A DNA stretch of 64,000 nt from Eretmocerus hayati (lineage: Eukaryota; Arthropoda; Insecta; Hymenoptera; Aphelinidae): positions 12,813,736 to 12,877,735 of the forward strand of contig CM056742.1 in assembly GCA_029851415.1 (NCBI GenBank). Reading direction: 5' to 3'. A program made the translations under genes and the position numbers. The notes under the pieces are model-generated. The model saw only the letters and a program-made list of their open reading frames with translations, did no database searches and was not told where the DNA came from. Shown here in pieces: positions 1 to 11,140 of this stretch (positions are counted from its first letter, which is position 1; every line of letters starts with the position of its first letter).

Positions 1-133
1 TGATAGCACGAAAAATCATGTTCAAAGTAGCAATTTTTAGGTGAGAGTGCTACAAATATTTTCTTCTCAAATTCACGTAAACACATTCGATTTTCAATAT
101 GAACAATATCCTAGACTCTCTGTAAATTTTAGG

Positions 134-474
134 AACTTACAATAAGGAGAGCATCACGTGTGCAGAACACGTATCTTGATAAAACTCTGGGAATCATCTC
201 GGTTTGGTGAGAAATGAAGGTATCTCCAAGGGTTAATCAAGTCCAATGGGCTTCCTATCCCGAGATACAGCTATGGAGATTAGCGTTACCCATATAGACC
301 TTCGTTAAAAATACACATATATAGATATACTAACAATGATAACCTCCGTATCTTGGGATAGGAGGCGCATCGGACTTAATTGGAGATACCTTCATTTTTC
401 ACCAAAACGAGATAATTCCCAGAGTTTCATCAAGATCCGTGTTCCGCAGACCTGATGCTCTCCTTGTTAGTTTG
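134..474. mobile_element. Short foldback (MITE-like) element
   Basis: About 130 bp at 140-270 reappears inverted at about 345-470: the left arm has GGAGAGCATCA and ends near CTATCCCGAGATAC, and the right arm has the reverse complement of both. The arms differ by scattered substitutions, so this is an old copy. There is no coding capacity and a small unpaired centre. The family is not identified. Confidence 0.6.
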
Positions 475-847
475 GAAAGACTTGCATGGTAAAATGAGAA
501 ATGTAAGGAGGATTCAAGAAGAAGTCACAAACATAGGTCTATATAGCAGAGGGAAGAATGAGACTGCAGTGGGATAAGAACGTGATAGACTCACTTCACA
601 CCATACGTTCGATTCTTTTCATTCTTTGACAGAATCATGAAATTCCAAGAATCTTATCTGAACGTTTTTTTCCATGCCACTTTACACAGTCCAAATGAAG
701 ATCGCTGAACAAAATACTGCTGAGTTTCGATAATTGTTAGAAAGCACGTTCTGGATAAAATCATGCATTGAATCAATATTACAAAATGTATCTCGAGTAC
801 ACGTGTCACTGACATCTATTTGCGGTCGTCAAAACACATGAAATATA

Positions 848-1942
848 CAGTCCCTACCATAAATAATGGAACACGTAGGGTCTCACTCAAACAGCGATAT
901 CTCCGATTTGATTGGTCGTACGGGAATTCTAAAAAAAGGGTTTTGAAGAGCACAAAAAAATCTATCAATTTATGGGTTTTAATGATTTTTGGCGTGTTTT
1001 TTAAGTGCCCGTACACGTGGTTGAAAGTCAGGAAAAATTTTCCTTCAATCAATCACTTACAATTTTGACGGGAGTGATCCTATCACAAAAATACTCACGG
1101 GATCTTGTAGATCGTTCAAAAATCTGAAAATTAGGTGCTCTGTAAAATTTTCGTACGACCCTTCCTGTCTGACTTACGAGCTCCGAAAGAAAACTTTGTA
1201 GTAACATAGGGTGTTTATGGAGATACCCAGACTGGCACCAGTTCAATTTTCTCTCGCTCTATTCTGGGGCAAAATTGGATTCAAAAAATATCATGACACA
1301 TGATTTCGGCGTAAAATGATCTCATCTTTTAGAATATTTCATCAGATTTTGTCTCAAATGTGACCTATGGGAGCAAAACACGAAATTCATCAATTTTCGC
1401 ATCAAATTTCGAGAAATCGTTGCTATCTCAAATTTCAGACAAAATATGATGAAATATTCAGAAAGATCAGAACATTTTACGTCGAAATCATATGCCATGA
1501 TATTTTTCTAATTCGATTTTGCCCCTGAATAGAGCGAGAGACAATTGAACAGGTGCCAGGCTCGGTATCTCCATGAACACCCTACGTTAGTACGAAGTTT
1601 TCTTTCGGAGCTCGTAAGTCAGACGGGAAGGGTCGTACAAAAATTTTACAAGGGACCAAATTTTTAGATTTTTGAACGATCTATAAGATCGCGTGAGTAT
1701 TTTTGTGATTGAATCACTCCCGTCAAAATTGTCGGTGATTGATTGAAGGAAAATTTTTTCTGATTTTCAACCACGTGTACGGGCACTTGAAAAGCACGTA
1801 AAAATTATCAAAACCCATAAATTGATAGATTTTTTTGTGCTCTTCAAAACCCTTTTTTCAGAATTCCCGTGCGACAAATCAAATCGGAGATATCGCTGTT
1901 TGAGTGAGACCCTACGTGTTCCATTATTTATGGTAGGGACTG
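848..1942. mobile_element. Tc1/mariner-type foldback element without transposase
   Basis: The left end begins CAGTCCCTACCATAAATAAT directly after a TA, and the right end is its reverse complement followed by TA. CAGT termini flanked by a TA duplication are typical of Tc1/mariner elements. The two arms are each about 500 bp and contain a nearly identical inverted copy of the segment running through the poly-A block and CCCATAAATTGATAG. Short ORFs in both orientations come from the arms and encode no DDE/D motif. It is a non-autonomous foldback derivative. Confidence 0.8.
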
Positions 1943-2211
1943 TATATTGATCTGATTAACAGGGAGGATACAAGTTAGAAAGTGGTAATCAAGAAAGAGA
2001 AACACTTCATATCCAGGATAATAATCGTGATTTTATTCCAGTATCAAGGTAGCATGTTTGAAATTGATACTTCGGTGACATGTGAGATGAGTACATGCAT
2101 ATCATTGAAATTCTGATAAATCATCACAACTTGATCAATGGCTGATAACTTGGCTCTAATTGATCCATCATAAAAAACTTCTAAAATAGCCTAATTCCAT
2201 CGAATTTCAAT
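1943..2211. other. Intergenic, nothing recognised
   Basis: AT-rich sequence between the Tc1-type foldback and the small minus-strand ORF. No repeat or coding signal was seen. Confidence 0.5.
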
Positions 2212-2640
2212 TCACACAAAATTAATTTTGCATTGTTCCATATACCAAATGCACATACTGTAAGCTTGTCGTAGATAGTAATACTGCATCTTGACCTCTT
2301 GACTGCTCTGATAGATACTTTGATGATGAAGTTCTCGAACAATGCTGGAGCAGAAGGAAGTATAAAATACTGCATTCATTGGTTCGACGTCAAATGCAGG
2401 ATGTGTCACACCCGTTTGAGTTAACTCGTAACCACTTGACATTGAGATACTTTTAGGACCATTCAAATTGAAGAGAAGATTCCCGTTGAAGAATAGTTGA
2501 TTACATTCTTTGTAAGGAATAATAATCGGCTCGCTGGTAGGATATATGAGATATTTGTCTCTGAACAAAGGCCAGACTGTAGTACATTCGGACACTAGCA
2601 CTAGATTTACCAGAAACAAACACACTTTATTCAACTCCAT
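2212..2640 (-). CDS. Hypothetical small secreted protein (142 aa)
   Basis: An ATG-initiated minus-strand ORF of 142 codons. The first ~20 residues (MELNKVCLFLVNLVLVSECT) read as a signal peptide with a hydrophobic core and a plausible cleavage site. The rest is a mixed polar protein with five cysteines and a Tyr-rich C-terminus. No family is recognised with confidence; a DM4/12-like insect secreted protein was considered but the hallmark CLLRAICE motif is absent. A TATA-like GATAAAAAG lies on the minus strand roughly 165 bp upstream. It could be a single-exon gene, the first exon of a longer one, or chance; the signal peptide is the main reason to list it. Confidence 0.4.
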   Translation of the reverse strand: MELNKVCLFLVNLVLVSECTTVWPLFRDKYLIYPTSEPIIIPYKECNQLFFNGNLLFNLNGPKSISMSSGYELTQTGVTHPAFDVEPMNAVFYTSFCSSIVRELHHQSIYQSSQEVKMQYYYLRQAYSMCIWYMEQCKINFV

Positions 2641-5600
2641 CTTTTCCGGTGATGATCTTGTTGGAGTTTGATTCTAAAATTTATTTTGAGAATGAGTGGA
2701 ACCCGATGCCGGTGAACTAATGACATTAGAATCATAATTGCAGCGGCTGTGATATACTCGTCAGAATTGATGACAGATGTCAAACTATACCGGAATGCAG
2801 GCTCTTTTTATCTCTCATTCACTCAATCATTCATTCACAAATTCATTTCCAACTTTTGTATGTTTGTATGAACTATAGATAGGGTTGTCCCCGGAGGCCG
2901 GAGCGGAGAAGAATTTCAATCGATTAAACAATCTTTCTTTTCAGAGAATGCGCGTCTAAAATGACAAAATTAATTTGTGCGGGCGAGCGCGTGTAGCTTA
3001 TCTCGTTTCTTCAGCTTTCATGAGAAATTAAATAATAGTTTTGATATCGGAATTGTACACTTGAGAAATTCTGTTTCCAGTAATTTGTTGACTATCTTTC
3101 CAGAGGAAGTTTTTAATTGTCCCGATGAGATAGAACATAACTGAACACTGATCAGATTGTTTGTGGCAATGCGCAATGATATTCATCAACTTCATTCCAC
3201 GATTGTTGTAGATCTAGTGCGGATCTCGTTCCTCTAATAGCAGAAGTTATATTTTCTCAAGTTTGTAACGAATAGATAGAGGATTTGCAAATTTTGGCGT
3301 CCCACTCACATTGGCACAAAAATTGAGCTTTTTGGAGAATTGGTTATTTCATCGAAACTGTAACAGATATTGCGATCACCATGGTATTTGATACTTATTG
3401 AACGTGAATACCTTCATCTTTCAACAGAAGCGCGAAAAAATTGGTATGAATGATCAAGATTTTATTCATGAGAATTAGAAGCATATCCGAAACAATCGTC
3501 TATTGAAAGCGTGATTAAAAGTATTTTTCGAGAAAATGGGCAATTTTTGAGCATATGACTGACATATATTGGCTGACATTATTTCGAAAAGTGTTCATCA
3601 AAAATAGTCAAGGCTTTTTTTGTGATCTAGTACTCCATGTTAGAGCTGGAGATGACATCGTGACTGCGTATTTGGGGTAGTATACTCGTGGCCGAATAAC
3701 CAAATTAGCACAATTCAGAGCACTTGACGATGATCACTATCTTGAGTATTTGATAACAAGCACCCTTAACTTGGGTAACATACGCAACATCGGTGTAACT
3801 TAGCAATACCCTTGGAAAAATTAATTGTAATGCCACGATACGTGTCAACAATGATTTTCGACCACAAGAGTGACTTTCACAGCTATTCAGTTAATTCCAA
3901 GTCAATTATTCGAAAAAAGCATCTCGAAATAGAGATTTTTCTAATACATTCTCGTAAAATTTACAATAATATGATTCGGTAGCCACTGTGGTGAGGTTAT
4001 TGGATGAGGAATATTAGTTCTAGATACCATGAGTGAAAAACATTAGTTTCAAAATCTAAAAATAAATTTCACACCCTGGCGTTGTCCCACAAGTCATTTT
4101 TTCCTGTGTCTTCTAGAGTTACACCGGTGTTCCAGAGTTACGCCACTTGACGGTACCTTCCGGAGTATTTGATTCAGAAAAAAAAAATGAAAATCCAAAA
4201 TTTGTGATGTGACGGAGCTGAACGAGTGGCATTTAGGGGTTTGGCGAGCGATTTCACCTTGGGCTCAACCAAGAATATACTAGATCAGTCTTCTCTGGTT
4301 AATTACTATTGAAGCTAAGGCTTGTCAGATTTCTTTTTAAAAAAAGTACTCAAACAGTTTGGTAGTGATATCAACATAGATTATCCAATTTGCCAAAGTG
4401 ATTGGAGGGAATTTTTATAACACTCCTCGAAATTCAAAAAGTTCGATTATTTCGACACATGCGCGCCTCTTCTGGATTAATGTATCATTGACGTGTACGT
4501 AGATAAATAAATTCGTGAAATACATGTAAATATGATAAAATGGACCTTGTGTACCTGAAATCTAACGAAGATAAATATTTCCCAATATGAAATAGTCGAT
4601 CATGACTTGATCAGCCAGCAATCAAAATGAGTGCTGGTAGAAAGGTCTCTGATAATATCCTTGCATGTCTTTGCTTCTTTTAATTTTTAAAATAGGGCAA
4701 CATGTCTCCTATGGACAAACTAAGCTCATCCAAGAAAATTTGTAACGAATCCCAATAAATAAGTTGCAAGCGAACTTTTGCAATGAAATCACGAACATTT
4801 TTGCCAGAGTCAGCTATGTATTCAATGTCAGTGTATACCTGCTTGAAAGAATTTCTACTCTGTTTGTGTGATGATTCCAAATCACACGAGGATGTGACTG
4901 AAATTTTTTTTTGGTGAACATCACTGATAGTTTGAGTACGAGTAGTTCTGGAACCAGATAAGTGTTGAATGATGAAAGAATTCAATTCATATAAATGTCT
5001 GGTGGAGCCTGATGAATATTTCCAACGGCGTCACTTATCTATCTCCATGTTTATCAATAAGAAGATTTAAAAATGGACGTGAGATTGACAAGTATTAATC
5101 TGCGTAAGATAGTTCTCACGAAAATTTGACTCGTAAAAGACTTGCAGAAAAATAGTTTACATCTCGGTTCGTAATAGCATATTTATCTATCCATGAGTAA
5201 TACCAACAGGTGTACAAAAGTAACACTATAAGTTATGCTATTGGTTCTAACCTCTTTTTTGTATCCAAAAGTTTGTAATTCCTGCTATCTGACTATGAAA
5301 AGAAAAATCCTTACATAAACTCAAATTTTGCTGCATGGTATGACTAGAAATCACAGCGAAGGAATCTCATCGAAATTATTACTTTTGCCAATATTCATCA
5401 TATGGATATTATTGTCTTCATGAAATTATTCGAATACAGGTTTGACATGAAATTTGAGTAATTTGACTAATGTTGCTCCAGTTCCAAAAACTCACTATAA
5501 GATTCACTCAAAATTTTTAAAACATCCATCATTATGCAACATTATGGACGATTATGATGACCATTGATACGTTTTTGGTACATAATAAATTTAATGAGAT

Positions 5601-5991
5601 ATTGAATTGGAATGAAGGAGAATCAAACATCTCCGTTTTTTTATATCTTAAGCAATTAAAAAAAATGAGGTCTGCTAATCGAAGTTTTTCTTTTATGGAA
5701 TATCTCATACTCTCAGTTTTGTAGGACCAAAAACCTTCCTCGGACGATTTTTTTTTCAAAATTATTCAAAATAAACTGCAGGGAAAAATCGTATAACTTC
5801 GGTTATTTATTGACTCACTCATCTCTTGATTCATGGATGCATTACAACTATAACTTATATAACTTTTACATGATTTCCCGCACAATATTAATACATGCAC
5901 AATGAGTACACGAAAGACTTACTCGTCTCGAGATTCACTTATATGAACATAATTTCATCAAACAATTTTCAACTTATAAAGAAAAAAAAAA
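2641..5991. other. Gene-poor AT-rich interval
   Basis: About 3.3 kb between the small secreted-type ORF and the MATH-BTB stop codon. Only short ORFs without ATG or domain signatures occur, such as a 101-codon minus-strand frame at 4680-4985 that opens with TTG. The minus-strand AATAAA at 5811-5806, about 180 nt after the MATH-BTB stop, is a plausible polyadenylation signal for that gene. Confidence 0.5.
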
Positions 5992-6978
5992 TTAATTTTC
6001 AATTCTCCAAGAATCTGCTATCACTTGAAATACATCATCAACAATATTTTTATCGAACTGACTCAACTTGAAATCAGATAGTTGAACAATTCTTTTCACA
6101 TTCGTTTTGAAAAACTCCATACATCGATCTTTCAAATTTGGAGCATTGTGCAAACTCGCGAGGTTCAAATAGTCAAACACTGTTTCGTTGTGGATATTTT
6201 GAATAAGACGACTTTCACATTCAATTTTCAACGTATTAATTGAGTATTTATCTGCCGCAATAAATAGTTCCCTGGCTATTCCATCGATATCGTCAACAGT
6301 TCCCGCGTAAATGAAACGAAGAAGTTCTCTCATAACATAATAATTGGTATCTTGAATAGGCACAGATGGTCGTTCGTTTTCTTGCAAGTCACAAGTGAGC
6401 CTGGTGAATATTTCTGCAAAAACTGGACTTCTTGCCGCCAGAATATTTTTATGAGCATGAATTTTCTTTTCCTTTATAGTAAGGATAATGTCACTATATT
6501 GTTCGTCGTCGATGAGCTTCTCGAAATCTCTCATTTGTTCGTGCCATGGCTCATTATCCAATTTAAAAATCGGACCTCTTTCAATACTCGCATCAAATAT
6601 GATTTCGCAAACAACTGTGAGAGTTTTTTCATGTTGAGAATCGGCTGATGTCGTCAACAAATTATCATCCATCAGACACTCATTATGTTTGAATTTGCGG
6701 AATCCCCATGAATCCTTGTTGGCTTTGAACAATGCGCCAGGAAGGCACGCGAAGTATAATATCCGACCTTGTTTGTCTGTGATGGAGAATTGCACTCTTG
6801 CTTGAAAGATTCCCGTGACCGAATCCAAATAAATAGATATGTAGTCCTTATCGTCGTCTCTGTCCCCTCTCGGATACATTCTTATCTGGCAACGAATTGT
6901 ATCACTGATACGAAACACCGGAGATTTCACAAATTCGCCTGTTTTTTTGCCAGTTAGGCGCGAAACATCGATAGTCCA
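5992..6978 (-). CDS. MATH-BTB (speckle-type POZ-like) protein, main coding part
   Basis: Encodes the bulk of a SPOP-like substrate adaptor for a Cullin-3 ubiquitin ligase. The MATH domain starts exactly at the retrotransposon edge with WTIDVSRL and runs about 120 residues, including GEFVKSPVF and WGFRKF. The BTB/POZ domain follows, with YSDIILTI, IHAHKNILAARSPVFAEIF and FIYAGTVDDI, then BACK-like helices and a TAA stop. No in-frame ATG exists at the 5' end. The frame continues upstream to the TGG codon in the target duplication, and the missing first 25 codons lie 8.2 kb away at 15165-15239, beyond an LTR element. Without the insertion the protein would be about 353 aa, close to SPOP length. 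As it stands the gene is probably null unless the insert is spliced out or the LTR drives a shorter product. Confidence 0.9.
   Translation of the reverse strand, partial: WTIDVSRLTGKKTGEFVKSPVFRISDTIRCQIRMYPRGDRDDDKDYISIYLDSVTGIFQARVQFSITDKQGRILYFACLPGALFKANKDSWGFRKFKHNECLMDDNLLTTSADSQHEKTLTVVCEIIFDASIERGPIFKLDNEPWHEQMRDFEKLIDDEQYSDIILTIKEKKIHAHKNILAARSPVFAEIFTRLTCDLQENERPSVPIQDTNYYVMRELLRFIYAGTVDDIDGIARELFIAADKYSINTLKIECESRLIQNIHNETVFDYLNLASLHNAPNLKDRCMEFFKTNVKRIVQLSDFKLSQFDKNIVDDVFQVIADSWRIEN
6975..6978. repeat. Target-site duplication, left copy (TCCA)
   Basis: TCCA immediately before the LTR terminus TGAAAGG; the matching TCCA is at 15161-15164. On the coding strand it is TGGA, i.e. the MATH Trp codon plus one base. 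Confidence 0.85.
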
Positions 6979-9183
6979 TGAAAGGTTCAGTTTTTTACCG
7001 CGAAGCGGAAAATGACTGAAAGTAATTTATCGATGATGATTTTATCTAGTTGAACGATAATTATATCGTCAATATATATATAAAGAGGTAACGACGTCAT
7101 GTGAGAAAAGGTAGGGTGCTTATAAATCATAATTGCGAGCTTAAAATAATTAAAATAATTTCATTTATTCAAAAGAATGACTCTAACACTGTATAAAAAA
7201 ATAACTTAATCACCACATGTGATATTTCGTTTTAACATATATTTTTCCAAATAGTTAATTCATGCTTGAACATATAAAAATTATCTGAAGTTGTGCATGA
7301 CTTACGGTTTGCAGATGATGAAAAAACCTAATTCAATGATTTTACTCAACTACTAAACTGAAAATAAAATAACTCTTTAATAAATAAATTTGGATAAAAG
7401 ATTTTAAACTAATAAGGGACATGCCTACTGGCTATACATATGTGGTCAGATACCGTGGCTGCATATAGCAGTGAACCCTCTGACACATATTTATAGGACA
7501 GCATTTATCCGATATAGGTAGTCAGATTACCGTTTCTGCATATAGCAGTGTACCCATCTGATATCTATACCGAGTAGCATGTACCTATGAAAGGTATAAA
7601 GCTGCTTACAAGCTTTGCTTGTGTCTCGGACTGAGGAAGCATGACATTTCCCACGAAGATTTAGGGTAATCATTCAAATGGTCATATAATTTACATATGA
7701 GTAATTTCGTTAGCCACCTATTGGCGAAACATCAACTAGAAATACCACGTGACATGAGATTCGCGGGTAGTTTGAAATGGTAATTATACACTTTGTTAAT
7801 AACTTCATATTCTATAGTTGAATATTGATGAGATTGATATTGTAATTTCTTCTTCTAGGCTGCAACATGTCTTGATGGTTTACAAGATACTCCAATCATA
7901 TTTCTATAGAAAATCCTCATAGGAAAGTCCCATAGATTTGAATCTGGCGCCCTTGATCATGCGCAGTGTGATCAATCAATTTGGCCACTCAAGAAATGGC
8001 AATGTATAGCAGACGACATCCAGATAAGCAGTGCATCAAACATATGATTTGTGGTTATGATAGGTGTAGTCAAGTGTTGTTTACTTCCAACAATCAGCTG
8101 GGTATTGTGAGTATTGAAAAATAATCATAAATAAACAGCAGCAGTGGGTGAGTAAATCTGAAACATATTACTAAAAGCATGTGTAAGCATATCATGGGTG
8201 TTAGTACTCATGGTATGATGTGATGAAAATTATTAGTGTTTTGGTGATGGATGTTGATGAGTGATTTTTGCAACTAATGAACTAACTATTGTTTTTGCAT
8301 GATAATAACATTATATGGATTAGGCACTAACAACTTATGTAGTTCTGATGTCAGGAAATTGATTCCTTATGTGATTTTACAGTGGAACTTGGAGCGTCAA
8401 CTGGGAAGGATGGCCCATGTTATGGGCCAGAGGCATCAGTTGAGCTGCGTTGGACCATCACCATCATCAGATGGGTGCCAAGGTGCAGAATCTACATCAT
8501 TTCCTCAGGATGGATGGGATTCTAGGATTTAGAAGAAAAAAATAGGTATGGATTTTTGACTAATTTTGATCTACCAATGTAAAGTTTTGTTTTACTGTTT
8601 ATATATGGACTTGCTCAACCATCAATGTTGAGTGAGCATAAAATATGATCAGCTGATGGCTGTCACATTATATGTGCAGGTATATGCACTGACAACTATT
8701 ATGAATATGGTCAGAGTGAATGAGACTGAATGAAATGGCTTTCGCATGAACTCTTTCCTATTACTAATGTTTCTTTTCCTACTAATAAAAAATGAAATAT
8801 ATTATCAAATACTAATTTATGTTTTTTTGTTCCATGTTGCTGATACTACCTGATCCTGGTTTGGCTTCCTGACTACCTGCTAATTGCTCCAGTATCCTGC
8901 TTTTGCATTTGGATGTCATTCAACTGTCATCGATGGAACCATAAAATACCCCAAGGAAATACTATAGGATTGGGTAACTATGTATCAGCCATGCTTCTAA
9001 TATTAATTAGTGTTAGTCTAAAAAAAGGATTGTTAATAACTAATATATTTGTTTTAGGTGCTGACTACTAAATATCTAATCAAACCTTAAACCAAACTAT
9101 AAATAAACAAAGTTCCATTCGCGTAACTAAGTTTTATGAAATAATTAAATAATATTCAAAATTGCCCAAACGTGAGCGTTGCA
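6979..9183 (-). repeat. 3' LTR of gag-protease element (2205 bp)
   Basis: Direct repeat of 12863-15160. On the minus strand it begins TGCAACGCTC and ends CTGAACCTTTCA. It holds two diverged ~75-bp internal repeats around CTGCATATAGCAG (7440-7580). It also has a plus-strand (antisense) 77-codon ORF at 8299-8532 that is identical in both LTRs. The LTR is several times longer than usual for an insect Gypsy element. Confidence 0.9.
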
Positions 9184-9562
9184 TAGTCCCCTTGAAGTTA
9201 GTATAATTTTCGCGAAGCATGAAAATTAGACTAAGTACACACAAGGGGCAATTTTGTCAAGTTCACACTGAACTCCTCTGTGAGAATCGTAACATGCAGA
9301 ACCTTTTGCAATGTGGACTTGTGAAATTTGCAGAAGAACTATACTTAATTGTTCCAAATAGTATAGGACTAATGCCAATATAATATCCGAGAATTCTTGA
9401 ATCGTTAATTTTCTTCTATACTTGAAATTTCTCATGAATTCATGAAATTGTTCAACCTGAGAACTGTAATCTTGTGATGCTCTTATTGATCCGGTTCCAT
9501 CCATTATTATCAATTGTGATTCGACTTTGTGTCGATGATTGCGAGATTTGATAGCAAACAAA
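9184..9562 (-). other. 3' internal region of gag-protease element
   Basis: About 380 bp between the protease stop and the 3' LTR. A frame at 9226-9603 is open for 125 codons but starts with TTG, overlaps the protease end and shows no polymerase motif. It may be a remnant of lost pol or chance. The purine-rich AAGGGGACTA at 9185-9194 (minus strand) abuts the LTR and probably serves as polypurine tract. Confidence 0.5.
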
Positions 9563-11140
9563 CTACTTTTTTTGTTTATTTTCCATCTCTGTAAAGTGTG
9601 CAACTGAATTAGTTGGTAAATTCGACAAAGACAATGGAAAAAATTCTATTTGCTTGATATCATTGGCTGGTAACTGAAAATCACAAGTTGAACGGACTGG
9701 CAATGGCTCAAACGAGATGACAGTCCCCTTGTACCGGGTTGGAGACTCACATTTTGTTCTCAAAATTGTTGGTTTTTCGTATGAAGAATTTTTCATTAAG
9801 ATACCGTTGAAACTTCGGTACGTATAAGGGTCTTTAAGAATTCTACCCAGAAAATTCGTTGTTTCTGCACTGGTTGCTACTGAAATTTCAGTCGAAAAAT
9901 TCTTAAATCTTGGGAAATCGACGGTGACTTTGAATTTCCAAACATTTTTGACTTCGTCTCCGTAATCCGTCGGAATGACGAACTCATCAAAACAACTACT
10001 ATTCGTAAACTGATTTTGCATCATAGTTTCATTTGAGGATTCAAACTCCTCATCATACACATCTTGGATTGAATTGATGCATAAACTCCTAAGTTCATTA
10101 AGTTCCTCATTGCTGATTGAGGAATTTTCATATTTCACTTCAATGAATTTACCATTTAATTCAAAAGAAAGTGTACCACTTTTAACGCTGATCTCAGTGT
10201 TCATCTCCTTCAAAGTCTCAATTCCAAGAATTGAATCACGAGCCAGTTTTGGGACGACAAAGAAATCAATTGAAGTTGGAGTCCCCTGGACCAGTACCGG
10301 GGCTCTGAATTGCTTTTTTAACTTTACTGATTTTTCACCGGTGAAACCGGTTGCTTGTATACTAGTCAATGGTAAAGTTGGAAAATTTCGCCAATTCTTA
10401 AAGTTACTTTCATAAATTTCAGCTGATATACATGTGAGTTTACTTCCAGTATCAATTAAAGCTGTTAATTTGATTCCATCAATTGTAAGTTCAATTTCGG
10501 GACAATTACTAGGTACTCTCCTTTTTATCGGGGAGCTAAAAGATTCTTCATCTAACAAAACTTCACGTGGATTTGAAAAAATCACATTGATTTGAGCATT
10601 GTCAGGAGAGATCTGTCCGACTACCGATTTCCTTTCGGGATACTTCTTAATCATAATCTCGTCGACATTTTTCGGAAACAAATTAATCGGCGGACAGCTA
10701 GCACATTCGGAAAGTCCCCGTTTGGATAACTGAGTCATTATTGGTGGGACAATTTGTCGTCCATCGCCTTGACAATCAGTCCATATGGGTAACTTCTTAA
10801 TCGTAACTGGCTGAACCCTTTCGTCTGGTTCCGTTACTATGCCTACAGAAACATTTTCGGTTGTAAACTTAATCGGCTCCTCGGCGTCAAACTCAGAAAT
10901 CTCCTGAATAATAACTCGATTGTTTGTTGCTGGAGCGGTATGTTGCTCATCGGCAATAAAATACATTGGATCTACCGGAACTGTCTGTCGTTCTTCGATA
11001 ATATGATCCTTTTTTGATTGTTTGTGTTCTCTTTTGAACTTGTTTTTGCAAAAACGCCTTGATTCTACTCTCGTTGCATTGAACTGATTTGAATTGAAAC
11101 TGGAAATTTTTGAATTATCATTTTGGCGTTCCGGGATCAA
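9563..11140 (-). CDS. Retropepsin (aspartic protease) ORF of LTR element
   Basis: A 525-codon frame on the minus strand in the -1 frame relative to gag, overlapping its TGA by a few bases. It opens with TTG, so it is probably reached by frameshifting rather than its own start. The catalytic motif ALIDTGSKLTCIS sits near residues 228-240 and the second conserved motif ILGIETL near 303-310, as in retroviral aspartic proteases. The N-terminal ~200 residues are basic then acidic linker. The last ~200 residues, where reverse transcriptase would begin, show no YXDD or other RT motif before the stop next to the LTR. It would mature the Gag polyprotein in virus-like particles. The lack of RT is a deletion or an ancestral non-autonomous state. 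Confidence 0.8.
   Translation of the reverse strand: MIPERQNDNSKISSFNSNQFNATRVESRRFCKNKFKREHKQSKKDHIIEERQTVPVDPMYFIADEQHTAPATNNRVIIQEISEFDAEEPIKFTTENVSVGIVTEPDERVQPVTIKKLPIWTDCQGDGRQIVPPIMTQLSKRGLSECASCPPINLFPKNVDEIMIKKYPERKSVVGQISPDNAQINVIFSNPREVLLDEESFSSPIKRRVPSNCPEIELTIDGIKLTALIDTGSKLTCISAEIYESNFKNWRNFPTLPLTSIQATGFTGEKSVKLKKQFRAPVLVQGTPTSIDFFVVPKLARDSILGIETLKEMNTEISVKSGTLSFELNGKFIEVKYENSSISNEELNELRSLCINSIQDVYDEEFESSNETMMQNQFTNSSCFDEFVIPTDYGDEVKNVWKFKVTVDFPRFKNFSTEISVATSAETTNFLGRILKDPYTYRSFNGILMKNSSYEKPTILRTKCESPTRYKGTVISFEPLPVRSTCDFQLPANDIKQIEFFPLSLSNLPTNSVAHFTEMENKQKK

Noticed and set aside
4680..4985. 101-codon minus-strand frame
   Set aside because: Begins with TTG, no domain, signal peptide or repeat of its sequence elsewhere; no splice support.
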